64,000 bases of DNA from Pararhizobium_B sp963760965 (GTDB lineage Bacteria; Pseudomonadota; Alphaproteobacteria; Rhizobiales; Rhizobiaceae). Location of the stretch: NCBI GenBank assembly GCA_963760965.1, contig CAVXEW010000013.1, positions 248,001 through 312,000 of the forward strand, read 5' to 3'. The notes beneath the pieces are model-generated. The model was given only the letters and a program-made list of their open reading frames with translations. It was not told the origin of the DNA and did not search any database. Shown one piece after another: positions 27,834-36,140 of this stretch. Each line of letters begins with the position of its first letter. Position 1 is the stretch's first letter. The translations under genes were made by a program, and so were the position numbers.

Positions 27834-28978
27834 GAAACCAGGTCGAGCCCGAACTTCGAAAGCGGCTCCGGCGCGTCGTCCGTGGTCAGGTAGGTCTGGC
27901 CGAGCGTCATCGCGCATCCGGAATCGGAATCCATGATGATCATGTGAACGAAGAGCGACATTCCCGGCGCGATCGGCTGGGGGTTGTCGGCATAGAACAT
28001 CTCGTGCTCCATCCACGAGGGCGCAAAGCGGGCGCCCAGCGAGTAGCCGCAGGCATTCAGCCTGTGTCGAGTCATGTCGCGCTCGTCCATGACGCGGGAA
28101 TGGGCGGCGAAGACGTCGCCGAACGTGTGCCCCGGGCGCATCACCGTCTCTATCTCCTCGATGGCGGCGCGCGTGGCGTCGTAGAGGGCGCGATGCCGTT
28201 CTCCGATCCCGCCGATCAGCACCGTACGCATCATCGCGGCATGGTAGTGGGCGTCGACGCCGGCCCATTCGAGCGTCAGCTGGTCGCTGTCGCCGAGCTT
28301 GCGCCTGCCGGACTTGTACCGGCAAAGGAGCGCCTCCCGGCCGGATCCGATGATGAACTCGTTCGCCGGGTAGTCGCCTCCTCCGGCAAGGACAGCGCCC
28401 TGCATGGCTGCGAGGATCGCGGCCTCGTCGGCTCCGGGCCCAATCAGCGGCAGGGCCGCGTCGAGCGCCGCGTCGGCCAGTTGCGCGGCGCGGCGAACGT
28501 GGCTGATCTCGGCTTCGCTCTTGATCAGCCGCAGCCGGCTGACGAGATAGGAGGCCTCGACGGGGTTGGCGAAGGATTGCAGGCGATTGTCGAGCAGCCG
28601 GCAATTCGCTCCGGTCAGTCCATGCGTGTCGTATTCCACCCCTATGCGGCTGCCGAGCAGGTCCATGTCGTCGAGCAGGTTCTTGAGGTCGGCGGTGGGA
28701 TCCGCGTTGGCCCGGTCGATCCAGACGATGACGCGCTCGATCGTCGAGGTCTGGCGCGCCTGCCTGAGATCGGGAGAACGGGCGAGCAGCGCCATTTCGC
28801 CGTTCGCCTTGATCGCCAGGCACTGGAAAAAACAGAAGCCGAAGCTGTCGAAGCCGGTCAGCCAGTACATGCTTTCCTGCGCGAAGAGCAGCATGGCGTC
28901 GAGCTTCTGCTCCTGCATGGCCTCCAGCAGGCGTCTTCGTCGGTCGGCATATTCGTCGGGGGCGAACTGCAGGGCCAT
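27827..28978 (-). CDS. M24-family (creatinase-like) peptidase homologue
   Basis: A 383-residue pita-bread-fold protein with an N-terminal creatinase-like domain (start MALQFAPDEYADRRRRLLEA) and a C-terminal M24 domain. The metal ligands of true prolidases are not conserved: the usual Asp-Asp region reads LTLEWAGVDAHYHAAMMRT, and the late Glu motifs read MSLFVHMIIMDSD and TYLTTDDAPEP. It therefore looks more like the metal-free creatinase/ectoine-hydrolase side of the family. The ATG at 28978 has GGAG seven bases upstream, overlapping the end of pgeF. An amidohydrolase-type C-N bond hydrolase is likely. Confidence 0.85.
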   Translation of the reverse strand: MALQFAPDEYADRRRRLLEAMQEQKLDAMLLFAQESMYWLTGFDSFGFCFFQCLAIKANGEMALLARSPDLRQARQTSTIERVIVWIDRANADPTADLKNLLDDMDLLGSRIGVEYDTHGLTGANCRLLDNRLQSFANPVEASYLVSRLRLIKSEAEISHVRRAAQLADAALDAALPLIGPGADEAAILAAMQGAVLAGGGDYPANEFIIGSGREALLCRYKSGRRKLGDSDQLTLEWAGVDAHYHAAMMRTVLIGGIGERHRALYDATRAAIEEIETVMRPGHTFGDVFAAHSRVMDERDMTRHRLNACGYSLGARFAPSWMEHEMFYADNPQPIAPGMSLFVHMIIMDSDSGCAMTLGQTYLTTDDAPEPLSKFGLDLVSC

Positions 28979-28979
28979 C

Positions 28980-29777
28980 TCACTGCTCCATGATCGAAAT
29001 CGCTGAAATCTGCCGGCCGTAGTCCGGTTCACCGCGATGGGTGGTGCGACGGTAGGAAAAGAACCGATCCTCGTCCTCATAGGTGCAGAGATCGAGATTG
29101 CCGGCCTCGACGCCGGCTTCGGCAAGGCGCTGCAGCGTGTAGGCCGGCAGGTCGAACATGGCGTGGCCCGGGTTTCCGGATGGCTTGAAGAAGCGGTCGA
29201 GAGAAGCGTCGCGACCGGTGAAGCGGGCGACGAATTCCGGCCCGACCTCGTAGTTTCGCACGCTGATCGAGGGGCCGAGGCACGCGGTGATGCGGTCGCG
29301 CCGGGCACCGAGCGACTCCATCGCGGCGACGGTATTCTCGACGACGCCGTCGAGCGCGCCACGCCAGCCGGCATGCGCGGCGGCGATGACGCCCGCCTGC
29401 GGATCGGCGAGGAGGATAGGGCCGCAGTCGGCAGTCAGCACGCCGAGCACGAGGCCGGGGACCGCCGTCGCCACGGCGTCCGCCTCCGGCCTTTCCCCCT
29501 CGATCGGGCCGTCGGCGACATGGACTCTTGCGGAATGGACCTGGTGCGGCGTGACGAGACGCGAACCGGTGGCATCGAACCACCGGCAGACACGCTCGCG
29601 GTTCTCGATCACGTTCGCGCGCTCGTCCCGGGAGCCGAGGCCGACGTTGAGGCCGGCGTAGAGACCATCCGAAGCGCCGCCGTCGCGGGTGAAGAACCCG
29701 TGGCGCACCGGAGTGCCGGCCGTCGCCGATTGAAGCCGCGAGCTCGTGATGGGTTGCGGCCGGGATTGGTCAGGCAT
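28980..29777 (-). CDS. pgeF: Peptidoglycan editing factor PgeF / YfiH-type laccase-domain protein
   Basis: A 265-residue protein of the YfiH/DUF152 family. The copper/zinc-site motifs are TPHQVHSARVHVADG, VLTADCGPILLADP and IAAAHAGWRGALDGVV, with a C-terminal CTYEDEDRFFSYRRTTHRGE. In E. coli PgeF is an amidase that corrects misplaced serine in peptidoglycan precursors, although members were earlier called polyphenol oxidases. It sits between the methyltransferase gene (77 bp gap) and the M24 gene (two bases apart) in the lgt operon. Confidence 0.93.
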   Translation of the reverse strand: MPDQSRPQPITSSRLQSATAGTPVRHGFFTRDGGASDGLYAGLNVGLGSRDERANVIENRERVCRWFDATGSRLVTPHQVHSARVHVADGPIEGERPEADAVATAVPGLVLGVLTADCGPILLADPQAGVIAAAHAGWRGALDGVVENTVAAMESLGARRDRITACLGPSISVRNYEVGPEFVARFTGRDASLDRFFKPSGNPGHAMFDLPAYTLQRLAEAGVEAGNLDLCTYEDEDRFFSYRRTTHRGEPDYGRQISAISIMEQ

Positions 29778-29854
29778 CGGTCGGCCTCCTCATGCGACTC
29801 GGCCCGGCGACCTCGGGGCGAGCGCGGCGATGGTGAAGACTGGTTTGCGGGATG

Positions 29855-30970
29855 TCAATCTTGCGTCCTGAAAGGCGGAATGCCGGTTGGCCGGCCGGCG
29901 ACGGCGAGAACCTTGAACAGCTCGCCCATGTTTCCCTTGCCCGGCGCGGCGAGGCGTTCGACGGCAACGCGGATCGACTCCTGCGTCGACGGGTCCTTGC
30001 CCGCGCCGAGAACGCCGGCGCGTTCCAGGATGCCGAGTCCGAGCAGGAAGTCGCCCTGCGTCATCGCGCCGACGACGCTCGCTCCGGCGCTCCTCGCAGA
30101 GGTCGCGAGGTCGGCGAAGTCGACGTGGCTCGTCAGGTCGGCGGCACCCGGATGGGCGAGGGGGTCGTCGAAGGCGTGGTTTCTCAGCGCCTGAAGCGTG
30201 TCGCCGAAGCCGGTCACCAGGTGGCCGTAGTCGATCGCAAGCGCCACTCCGCCCTGATGCCGCAGCCGTGCCGCAATCCCGCCCATGATCGCCGTGCGGG
30301 CCGGCGAGATCTCGACGACCGTGCCGTCCGGTTCCGCGCGGGCGCCCGGCGGCAGTTCGCCTTCGGCGAGGCTCGCCGGACCGACGACGAAGGTCAGCCT
30401 GCCATTGGCGTCGATGCCGACCCGACGCTCGCGGAAGCCGTCCGGCGTCTTGACGAACTGGCGGATCGGAATGGCGTCGAAGAACTCGTTGGCGACGAGG
30501 AGGAGGAAGCCGCCGGGTATCGCCTCCATCCGGTCGTGCCAGGTTGCCCTGCGGGCGCGCGCGCCGAGCGATTCATGCTGGATGTCCTTCAGGCGCTCGC
30601 TCGTCTCGACCAGGTGGACGGTCGCCGCCGCGGCAAGCTCGGGAGCGAGCTTCTCGACGACCCGCAGGACATCGGCCATCATCGTTCCGCGACCGGGCCC
30701 GAGCTCGGCGATCCGCACGGCTGCCGGGCGGCCGCTCGCCTGCCAGGCATGGACCAGGAAGACGCCGACCATCTCGCCGAAGAGCTGGCTGATTTCCGGG
30801 GCGGTCACGAAGTCGCCGGCGCGGCCGAAAGGCTCCTGCGTGCGGTAATAGCCGAACTCCGGATCGCCGAGGCACATCGCGAAATATTCGGCGAGCCCGA
30901 GGGGGCCCTCCGAGGCAATCAGCGCTTTCATCCGTTCCGCAAGCGGTGTCGCCATGGCGCGATACGTCAT
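29855..30970 (-). CDS. Class I SAM-dependent methyltransferase of the MidA/NDUFAF7 family
   Basis: A 371-residue methyltransferase. The N-terminal block FAMCLGDPEFGYYRTQEPFG and the SAM-site ELGPGRGTMMADVLRVVEKL are typical of the mitochondrial NDUFAF7/MidA group, which methylates an arginine of a complex I subunit in eukaryotes; the bacterial target is not shown. VANEFFDAIPIRQFV is also conserved. The ATG at 30970 overlaps the lgt stop (ATGA), so translation is coupled to lgt. This lgt-methyltransferase-pgeF order is common in Hyphomicrobiales. Confidence 0.92.
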   Translation of the reverse strand: MTYRAMATPLAERMKALIASEGPLGLAEYFAMCLGDPEFGYYRTQEPFGRAGDFVTAPEISQLFGEMVGVFLVHAWQASGRPAAVRIAELGPGRGTMMADVLRVVEKLAPELAAAATVHLVETSERLKDIQHESLGARARRATWHDRMEAIPGGFLLLVANEFFDAIPIRQFVKTPDGFRERRVGIDANGRLTFVVGPASLAEGELPPGARAEPDGTVVEISPARTAIMGGIAARLRHQGGVALAIDYGHLVTGFGDTLQALRNHAFDDPLAHPGAADLTSHVDFADLATSARSAGASVVGAMTQGDFLLGLGILERAGVLGAGKDPSTQESIRVAVERLAAPGKGNMGELFKVLAVAGRPTGIPPFRTQD

Positions 30971-31827
30971 CTCGAAGCCGGTGCGCCGATAGTCTTTCCG
31001 ACCGGTCGCGCACTTGCCATCGCCCAGACGCCGACGAGGAGCATGGGTACCGAGAGCACCATTCCCATCGTCAGCCAGCCGCCATAGAGATAACCCAGTT
31101 GCGGGTCCGGTTCACGAAAGAATTCCGCGAAGATGCGGCAGCAGGCATAGCCCGCGACGAATGCGCCGCAGGTGAAGCGCGGCCTCCTGAGCGTATGGAA
31201 GCGATGCGTCAGCACGCGCAGCACCAGAAAAAGCAAAATGCCCTCGAGCCCGGCCTCGTAGAGCTGGCTGGGATGGCGCGGGAACGGACCGCCCGTCGGA
31301 AAGATCATCGCCCACGGCACGTCGCTGATGCGCCCCCACAGTTCGTCGTTGATGAAATTCGCTATCCGGCCGAAGAACAGCCCGATCGGCACGCACGGAG
31401 CGATGACGTCGAAAAGCATCCAGACGTTGATCTGCCGCGTTCGCGCGAAGAGCACGATCGCCAGCGTGGTGCCGAGCAGTCCGCCGTGGAAGGACATGCC
31501 GCCGTTCCAGATCTCGAAGGCGCGCAAGGGATGCTGCAGGACGGGATCGAGGTCATAAAACAGGACGTAGCCGGTGCGGCCGCCGACGACGATTCCGATC
31601 GCCGCCCAGAACAGGAAATCGTCGAGATCGGCCGGCGTCATGGGAGCCTTGCCGTGCGGCCAGAGGCTGGCGTTCCTCACCAGCGAGCGGGCATAGAGCC
31701 AGCCGAGCAGGATGCCGACGATATAGGCGACGCCATACCAGTGGATCGCGAGGGGGCCGATCCTGAAGATCACCGGATCGATTTGCGGATAGGGAAGTAG
31801 TGCAGCCTTGCTGAGCAGATATTCCAA
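30967..31827 (-). CDS. lgt: Prolipoprotein diacylglyceryl transferase
   Basis: A 286-residue inner-membrane enzyme that attaches diacylglycerol to the lipobox Cys of prolipoproteins. About seven membrane spans are seen. The conserved GGMSFHGGLLG, the Lgt signature region GLFFGRIANFINDELWG and PRHPSQLYEAGLEG are present. The start is probably TTG at 31827 (reading LEYLLSKAALLPYPQIDPVI), preceded by GAGAGACGG, because no ATG or GTG fits and the upstream frame has no lgt homology. It leads the operon that includes a lipoprotein gene. Confidence 0.95.
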   Translation of the reverse strand: MEYLLSKAALLPYPQIDPVIFRIGPLAIHWYGVAYIVGILLGWLYARSLVRNASLWPHGKAPMTPADLDDFLFWAAIGIVVGGRTGYVLFYDLDPVLQHPLRAFEIWNGGMSFHGGLLGTTLAIVLFARTRQINVWMLFDVIAPCVPIGLFFGRIANFINDELWGRISDVPWAMIFPTGGPFPRHPSQLYEAGLEGILLFLVLRVLTHRFHTLRRPRFTCGAFVAGYACCRIFAEFFREPDPQLGYLYGGWLTMGMVLSVPMLLVGVWAMASARPVGKTIGAPASR

Positions 31828-31952
31828 CTGACCGTCTCTCGTTCGTTTCCCGCGCCTGCCGGCGATGAGGGCATCTGCGATCCCGTCCGGGCCGCGAGCA
31901 ACCCCTTTTGTCTTGCACAGGAGCCGCGAACTCCCTACCTCATCCCCATTGA

Positions 31953-31968
31953 CGGCACAATTGTGCCG
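31953..31968. promoter_or_regulatory. Perfect 16-bp palindrome between lgt and ubiK
   Basis: CGGCACAATTGTGCCG is fully self-complementary and lies midway between the two divergent starts, immediately after TTGA on the plus strand. The size and position suit a dimeric regulator site; no regulator can be named. Confidence 0.5.
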
Positions 31969-31990
31969 ACGCGCGCATGGAGACCAGCCG

Positions 31991-32290
31991 ATGACCACAG
32001 GACCGAACCGCATTCTCGACGATTTCGCCCGCCTGATGACCGACGCGGCCGGCGCTGCCCAGGGCGTGCGCCAGGAATTCGAGACGGCGTTCCGCAGCCA
32101 GGCGGAGCGCGTCCTGAACAATATGGACGTCGTCAAGCGCGAGGAGTTCGAGGCGGTACGCGACATGGCGATCCGGGCGCGCGAGGAAAACGACCTCCTG
32201 CTCGAGCGGATCGAGGCACTCGAAGCCCGGCTCGAGGACAAGGCGCCGTCTTCGAAAGGCTCCGCGCGCGCGTCGAAGAGCGGCGACTGA
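31991..32290 (+). CDS. ubiK: Ubiquinone biosynthesis accessory factor UbiK (BMFP domain, YqiC-like)
   Basis: A 99-residue helical protein. It has an N-terminal amphipathic helix (NRILDDFARLMTDAAGAAQG) and a coiled coil in the second half (VKREEFEAVRDMAIRAREEN, LLLERIEALEARLED), the layout of the BMFP/UbiK family. In enterobacteria UbiK joins UbiJ to help aerobic ubiquinone synthesis; membrane-fusion activity is also reported for Brucella BMFP. GGAGA lies upstream of the ATG. A terminator follows at once. Confidence 0.88.
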   Translation: MTTGPNRILDDFARLMTDAAGAAQGVRQEFETAFRSQAERVLNNMDVVKREEFEAVRDMAIRAREENDLLLERIEALEARLEDKAPSSKGSARASKSGD

Positions 32291-32312
32291 CGCTTTCCGG
32301 CGTCTTTTTTTT
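32289..32312 (+). terminator. Rho-independent terminator of ubiK
   Basis: GACGC and GCGTC (32289-32293 and 32300-32304) form a short stem directly followed by eight T residues (32305-32312). It overlaps the end of the ubiK stop codon. The rest of 32313-32634 is a leader or intergenic stretch in which no gene was seen. Confidence 0.75.
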
Positions 32313-32634
32313 CAGCTTTTCCCACATGCCGGCCTGCCGGGAAAATCCTTTCGGCAGAGTCGGTTATGACTCGGCCCTGAATCAAACTTGCAAAGCTCCG
32401 GAAAGATATCCCGGGCTATTTTGGGGGCAGGGGGCTGGCGTCGCAACTCCGCTTTTATACACTGATTTTACAAGATGATTCGAAACGGGCACTCCAGTTT
32501 CGCGCAAGCGGCGTCGTTCACGCTCGCAGCCAGGGTTTCGGTCGTCTCCGAGGGGTATCCCCGGTCGTCCAGTGTGCGTTCACGTGTCCTTGAAACACGA
32601 AGCCGCTGTCGGCTCGGGGCAAAGCGGGTGTGGC

Positions 32635-33135
32635 ATGAGCCTTATGGAATTGGAAATCGAGCGCCAGTCGAATCCGGTCGACATGATCGAGTTTGTAGCG
32701 GCGAACAATGAATGGTCCTTCGAACGGTCGGGGGAAGACGAGATCGCGATGACGGTCGAGGGGAAGTGGACGGACTATCACGTCTCCTTCTCCTGGATGG
32801 AGGAATTCGAGGCGCTGCACCTTGCCTGCGCCTTCGACATGAAGGTTCCCGCCGGCCGCACGAACGAAGTGATCCGGCTGCTCTCGCACATCAACGGTCA
32901 GGTCCTGATGGGGCACTTCGACCTCTGGGACCAGGAAGACGTGATCATCTTCCGCCAGTCCCTGCTGCTGGCCGGCGGGGCGGAGCCGACCAACCAGCAG
33001 GTGGAGGTGCTTCTCAACAGCGCGCTCGAAGCCTGCGAGGTCTACTACCAGGCCTTCCAGTTCGTGGTCTGGTCGGGTATGGATGCAAGACGCGCCGTCG
33101 ACGCCGTGCTCTTCGAAACCGTGGGGGAAGCCTGA
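32635..33135 (+). CDS. YbjN domain-containing protein
   Basis: A 166-residue YbjN-type protein, a fold related to type III secretion chaperones. The segment NNEWSFERSGEDEIAMTVEG, the FSWMEEFEALHLACAFDMKV strand block and INGQVLMGHFDLWDQEDVII are the conserved parts. E. coli YbjN influences motility and stress responses, but its molecular action is unclear. The gene abuts proC with two bases between stop and start, a pairing frequent in alphaproteobacteria. The ATG at 32635 is used; an ATG nine bases later is possible. Confidence 0.87.
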   Translation: MSLMELEIERQSNPVDMIEFVAANNEWSFERSGEDEIAMTVEGKWTDYHVSFSWMEEFEALHLACAFDMKVPAGRTNEVIRLLSHINGQVLMGHFDLWDQEDVIIFRQSLLLAGGAEPTNQQVEVLLNSALEACEVYYQAFQFVVWSGMDARRAVDAVLFETVGEA

Positions 33136-33137
33136 AC

Positions 33138-33956
33138 ATGAAGATCGAGCTGCCTGGTCCCGTCGTGCTCGTGGGCGCCGGGAACATGGGCGGCGCGATG
33201 ATGCGCGGGTGGCTCGCCTCCGGCGTCGGGGCAAGCGACGTTATCGTCGTCGATCCTTCCCCGCGTGCGGACATGCTCGAACTCCTACGGCAGCACGGTG
33301 TGCGCCACCTCGACGAGCCCGCGGCGGACGTCGAGGCGGCTGTCCTCTTCGTCGCGGTCAAGCCGCAGATGATGGAGAAGGTGCTGCCCGGCCTGAAGGC
33401 CATGAAGGGCGACGACACCGTTTCAGTCTCCATCGCGGCCGGCACGACGGTCGCCACGCTCGAACGGCATCTGGGCGACGGCGCGGTCGTGCGGGCCATG
33501 CCGAACACGCCGGCGATGGTCGGGCGCGGCATCACGGCGGCGGTGCCGAACGCGCGCGTGAGCGCCGGCCAGCGCGAGACGGTGGATCGTCTCCTTTCCG
33601 TCAGCGGCCCCGTGGAATGGCTCGAGGACGAAGCGCTCCTGGACGCCGTGACCTCGGTCTCGGGCAGCGGGCCGGCCTACGTCTACCTTCTCGTCGAATG
33701 CATGGCTGAAGCAGGCTGCATGGGGGGCCTGCCAGCGGACCTCGCCATGCGTTTGGCGCGTGCGACCGTGTCGGGGGCTGGGGAAATGTTGCACCAGTCC
33801 CCCGACACCGCCGAACGGCTGAGGGCGAACGTCACGTCGCCGGGCGGCACCACCGCCGCCGCGCTCGCCGTTCTCATGGCCGACGACGGACTGAAGCCGC
33901 TCATGCAGGAGGCGATCGCCGCCGCGAGGAAGCGGGCTCGGGAACTGGCCGGCTGA
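33138..33956 (+). CDS. proC: Pyrroline-5-carboxylate reductase
   Basis: A 272-residue enzyme for the last step of proline synthesis, reducing pyrroline-5-carboxylate with NAD(P)H. The cofactor motif is VLVGAGNMGGAMMRGW at the start, FVAVKPQMM follows, and the P5C reductase signature near the C-terminus is LRANVTSPGGTTAAALAVL. Length is standard. It is cotranscribed with the ybjN-like gene and probably with csaA 36 bp downstream. Confidence 0.97.
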   Translation: MKIELPGPVVLVGAGNMGGAMMRGWLASGVGASDVIVVDPSPRADMLELLRQHGVRHLDEPAADVEAAVLFVAVKPQMMEKVLPGLKAMKGDDTVSVSIAAGTTVATLERHLGDGAVVRAMPNTPAMVGRGITAAVPNARVSAGQRETVDRLLSVSGPVEWLEDEALLDAVTSVSGSGPAYVYLLVECMAEAGCMGGLPADLAMRLARATVSGAGEMLHQSPDTAERLRANVTSPGGTTAAALAVLMADDGLKPLMQEAIAAARKRARELAG

Positions 33957-33992
33957 GCCGGCAAACCTTCAATCCAGCAGCGGGTTCTTCGG

Positions 33993-34334
33993 ATGAGCGA
34001 AACCATTTCCTGGGCGGACTTCGAAAAAGTCGACATCCGCATCGGCACTGTCGTCGAGGCGGAACCGTTTCCGGAAGCGCGCAAGCCGGCGATCAAGCTG
34101 AAGATCGACTTCGGCGCGGAGATCGGCGTCAGGAAATCGTCCGCTCAGATCACCGTGCACTACACGCCGGACAGCCTCGTCGGCCGGCAGGTGATGGCGG
34201 TGGTCAATTTCCCGCCGCGCCAGATCGGGCCGTTCATGTCCGAGGTACTGACACTCGGTTTTCCCGACGCGGACGGTGCTATCGTGCTGGCGGCCTGCGA
34301 CGGCTCGGTGCCGGACGGCGGACGGCTGTTCTGA
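33993..34334 (+). CDS. csaA: CsaA-like tRNA-binding-domain protein
   Basis: A 113-residue protein made of one OB-fold tRNA-binding domain, as at the C-terminus of some MetRS and in Trbp111. The conserved blocks are FEKVDIRIGTVVEAEPFPEA, KSSAQITVHY, QVMAVVNFPPRQIGPFMSEV and a C-terminal DGGRLF. Bacillus CsaA is a homodimer with export-chaperone activity; the alphaproteobacterial role is not well defined. It ends the proC gene group, and a convergent DUF2188 gene follows 20 bp on. Confidence 0.92.
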   Translation: MSETISWADFEKVDIRIGTVVEAEPFPEARKPAIKLKIDFGAEIGVRKSSAQITVHYTPDSLVGRQVMAVVNFPPRQIGPFMSEVLTLGFPDADGAIVLAACDGSVPDGGRLF

Positions 34335-34353
34335 GCGCGAAACCGACGCGCGG

Positions 34354-34608
34354 TCACTTCGCCGGGTCGTCCTCTACGTCGGCCTCCGGGCGGTCGCCAC
34401 CGTCCGAGACTTCCTCCCGCCAGTTCCCATCGGCGTCCTGATAGCGGATCGTGGTCGTCGTCTCGTCGCCCACCTGCTGTTCGGCAGCGGCCTGCTGTGC
34501 AGCCTGGAGCGCCATGTCGTGCGTGGGGAACGGTTCCGAGAAGACATCGCCCAGCTTGTAGGCCCATCCGCCGTCATGCTCGACGATGTGGTAGGTGACG
34601 TGCGCCAT
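34354..34608 (-). CDS. DUF2188-type small protein
   Basis: An 84-residue protein. The start MAHVTYHIVEHDGGWAYKLG and the segment FPTHDMALQAAQQAAAEQQV, followed by RYQDADGNWREE, fit the DUF2188 fold (a small beta-alpha domain). The C-terminus is acidic. The ATG at 34608 has AAGGAG eight bases upstream. It lies downstream of the histidine kinase on the same strand, with an 85 bp gap, and may be on that transcript. Function is unknown. Confidence 0.8.
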   Translation of the reverse strand: MAHVTYHIVEHDGGWAYKLGDVFSEPFPTHDMALQAAQQAAAEQQVGDETTTTIRYQDADGNWREEVSDGGDRPEADVEDDPAK

Positions 34609-34693
34609 CTCTGCGAACTCCTTGGACATGCTGCTCTGGCGGAACGGGAGCGGGCTGGATCGGTTCCGGCGAAAGTGCCGGACGCGACGCCCC

Positions 34694-36079
34694 TCACGAG
34701 GGTATGCGGACGGTCGCCCTCAGGCCGCCCATGGGACTGTCGGCCAAGAGGACGTCGCCACCGTGGCTGCGGGCTATGTCGCGGGCGATCGACAGGCCGA
34801 GACCGGTACCGGTCTCGTCGAGATTGCGCGCCTGGTCCAGCCGGTAGAAAGGCTTGAACACCTCTTCGCGCGCATCGGCGGGAATGCCGGGGCCGTCGTC
34901 GTCGACGAGCACCGTCAGCCAGTTCGTCTCGTGCTCGGCGCGCAGTTCCACCGTGTCGGCGTAACGCAATGCGTTGGCGGTGAGGTTGGTTATCAGGCGG
35001 GAGAAGGCCTTGGGCCGCACCTTGACGATGGGATCGCCCCTGATCTCGCTGGTAAGGCAGCGCTCGCGCAGCCGCGCGTCGGTCTCGATCTTGTCGAACA
35101 GCCTTGCGAGGTCGAGCATGCCGACATCCTCCTCCGCCTCGCTGCGGGCGAAGGAGAGATAGCCTTCCAGCATGGACTGCATTTCGTCGACATCCTGGGT
35201 CAGCCCCTCGAACTCGGGAGAGTCGCCGACGATCGCGAGCTGGAGCTTGAAGCGCGTCAGCACCGTGCGCAGGTCGTGGCTCACTCCCGAGAGCATGGCC
35301 GTGCGCTGCTCGATCGACTTCTCGATGCGCTCGCGCATGCGGATGAACGCGGCGCCTGCGCGCCGGACCTCGTCGGCGCCGCGCGGCCGAAAGTCCTCCG
35401 GCGTCGGCTGGCCCTTGCCGAAACTCTCCGCCGCATCCGCCAGGGCCAGGATCGGCCGAATCTGGCCGCGCAGGAACAGGATCGCGATGCCGAGCAGGAC
35501 GAGGGCCGTTCCCACCATCCACATGAGGAAGATGTGGGTGTTCGACGCGTAGGCCTGGCTGCGCTTGGCGAAGACGCGCAGAATCTTCTTGTTGGGCAGC
35601 TGGATGCGGATTTCGATCAGGTTGGAATTGCCGACCGTATCGATCCAGAAGGGCAGGTTGATCTGCTCCGAAACCTGCTTGCTCAGCACCTGGTCGAGAA
35701 TGGAGAAGAACGGCTTGGGCCGCGGCGGGGGGAGTGGCGCCGGCGGATCGATCGCAATGTTCAGATCGAGGCGGTCGCGCGCGATGCGGATGATCTGGTC
35801 GTAGTTCGCGTCCTGCGGATAGCTCTGCATCACGTCGATGATGGCGGCTATGTCGTGCACGACGGCGGTCGAAAGGCGCTCCGTCACCATCTGCCAGTGG
35901 CGTTCCATGAAGACGAAGGCGACGACCGACTGCAGCACCACCATCGGGATTATGATGATCAGCAGCGAGCGCGCGTACAGTCCGGTCGGCATGCGCCGGC
36001 CGATCCAGCGGGTGAACCGGCGGAAGCCTTTCGGCGTCACCCGGTCGCGTTCCCGACGGATCAGTTCGATCGTTGCCAT
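34694..36079 (-). CDS. Two-component sensor histidine kinase (EnvZ-like)
   Basis: A 461-residue membrane kinase. Two spans (about residues 37-58 and 183-203) flank a periplasmic domain of about 120 residues with a Pro-rich stretch (PPAPLPPPRPKP). A HAMP linker follows. The H box reads SGVSHDLRTVLTRFKLQL, with the phospho-accepting His near residue 267. The N box is NLTANALRYAD, and the G boxes are DDDGPGIP and ETGTGLGLSIARDI. It forms a pair with the OmpR-type regulator directly upstream (61 bp gap). The signal is unknown. Confidence 0.93.
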   Translation of the reverse strand: MATIELIRRERDRVTPKGFRRFTRWIGRRMPTGLYARSLLIIIIPMVVLQSVVAFVFMERHWQMVTERLSTAVVHDIAAIIDVMQSYPQDANYDQIIRIARDRLDLNIAIDPPAPLPPPRPKPFFSILDQVLSKQVSEQINLPFWIDTVGNSNLIEIRIQLPNKKILRVFAKRSQAYASNTHIFLMWMVGTALVLLGIAILFLRGQIRPILALADAAESFGKGQPTPEDFRPRGADEVRRAGAAFIRMRERIEKSIEQRTAMLSGVSHDLRTVLTRFKLQLAIVGDSPEFEGLTQDVDEMQSMLEGYLSFARSEAEEDVGMLDLARLFDKIETDARLRERCLTSEIRGDPIVKVRPKAFSRLITNLTANALRYADTVELRAEHETNWLTVLVDDDGPGIPADAREEVFKPFYRLDQARNLDETGTGLGLSIARDIARSHGGDVLLADSPMGGLRATVRIPS

Positions 36080-36140
36080 AGGGCTTCCATTGCCGCGCGG
36101 GTTGTCATGGGGCTGGCGGCGGGTGCCTCTCCGTTCCTAT

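Noticed and set aside
26985..28823. A fused frame joining the lipoprotein to about 330 upstream codons
   Set aside because: The upstream part is an out-of-frame shadow of the M24 gene; the lipobox and the ATG at 27833 define the real start.
31828..32385. N-terminal extension of lgt of 186 codons
   Set aside because: The extension runs antisense through ubiK and its terminator and has no similarity to Lgt; the TTG at 31827 fits the family start.
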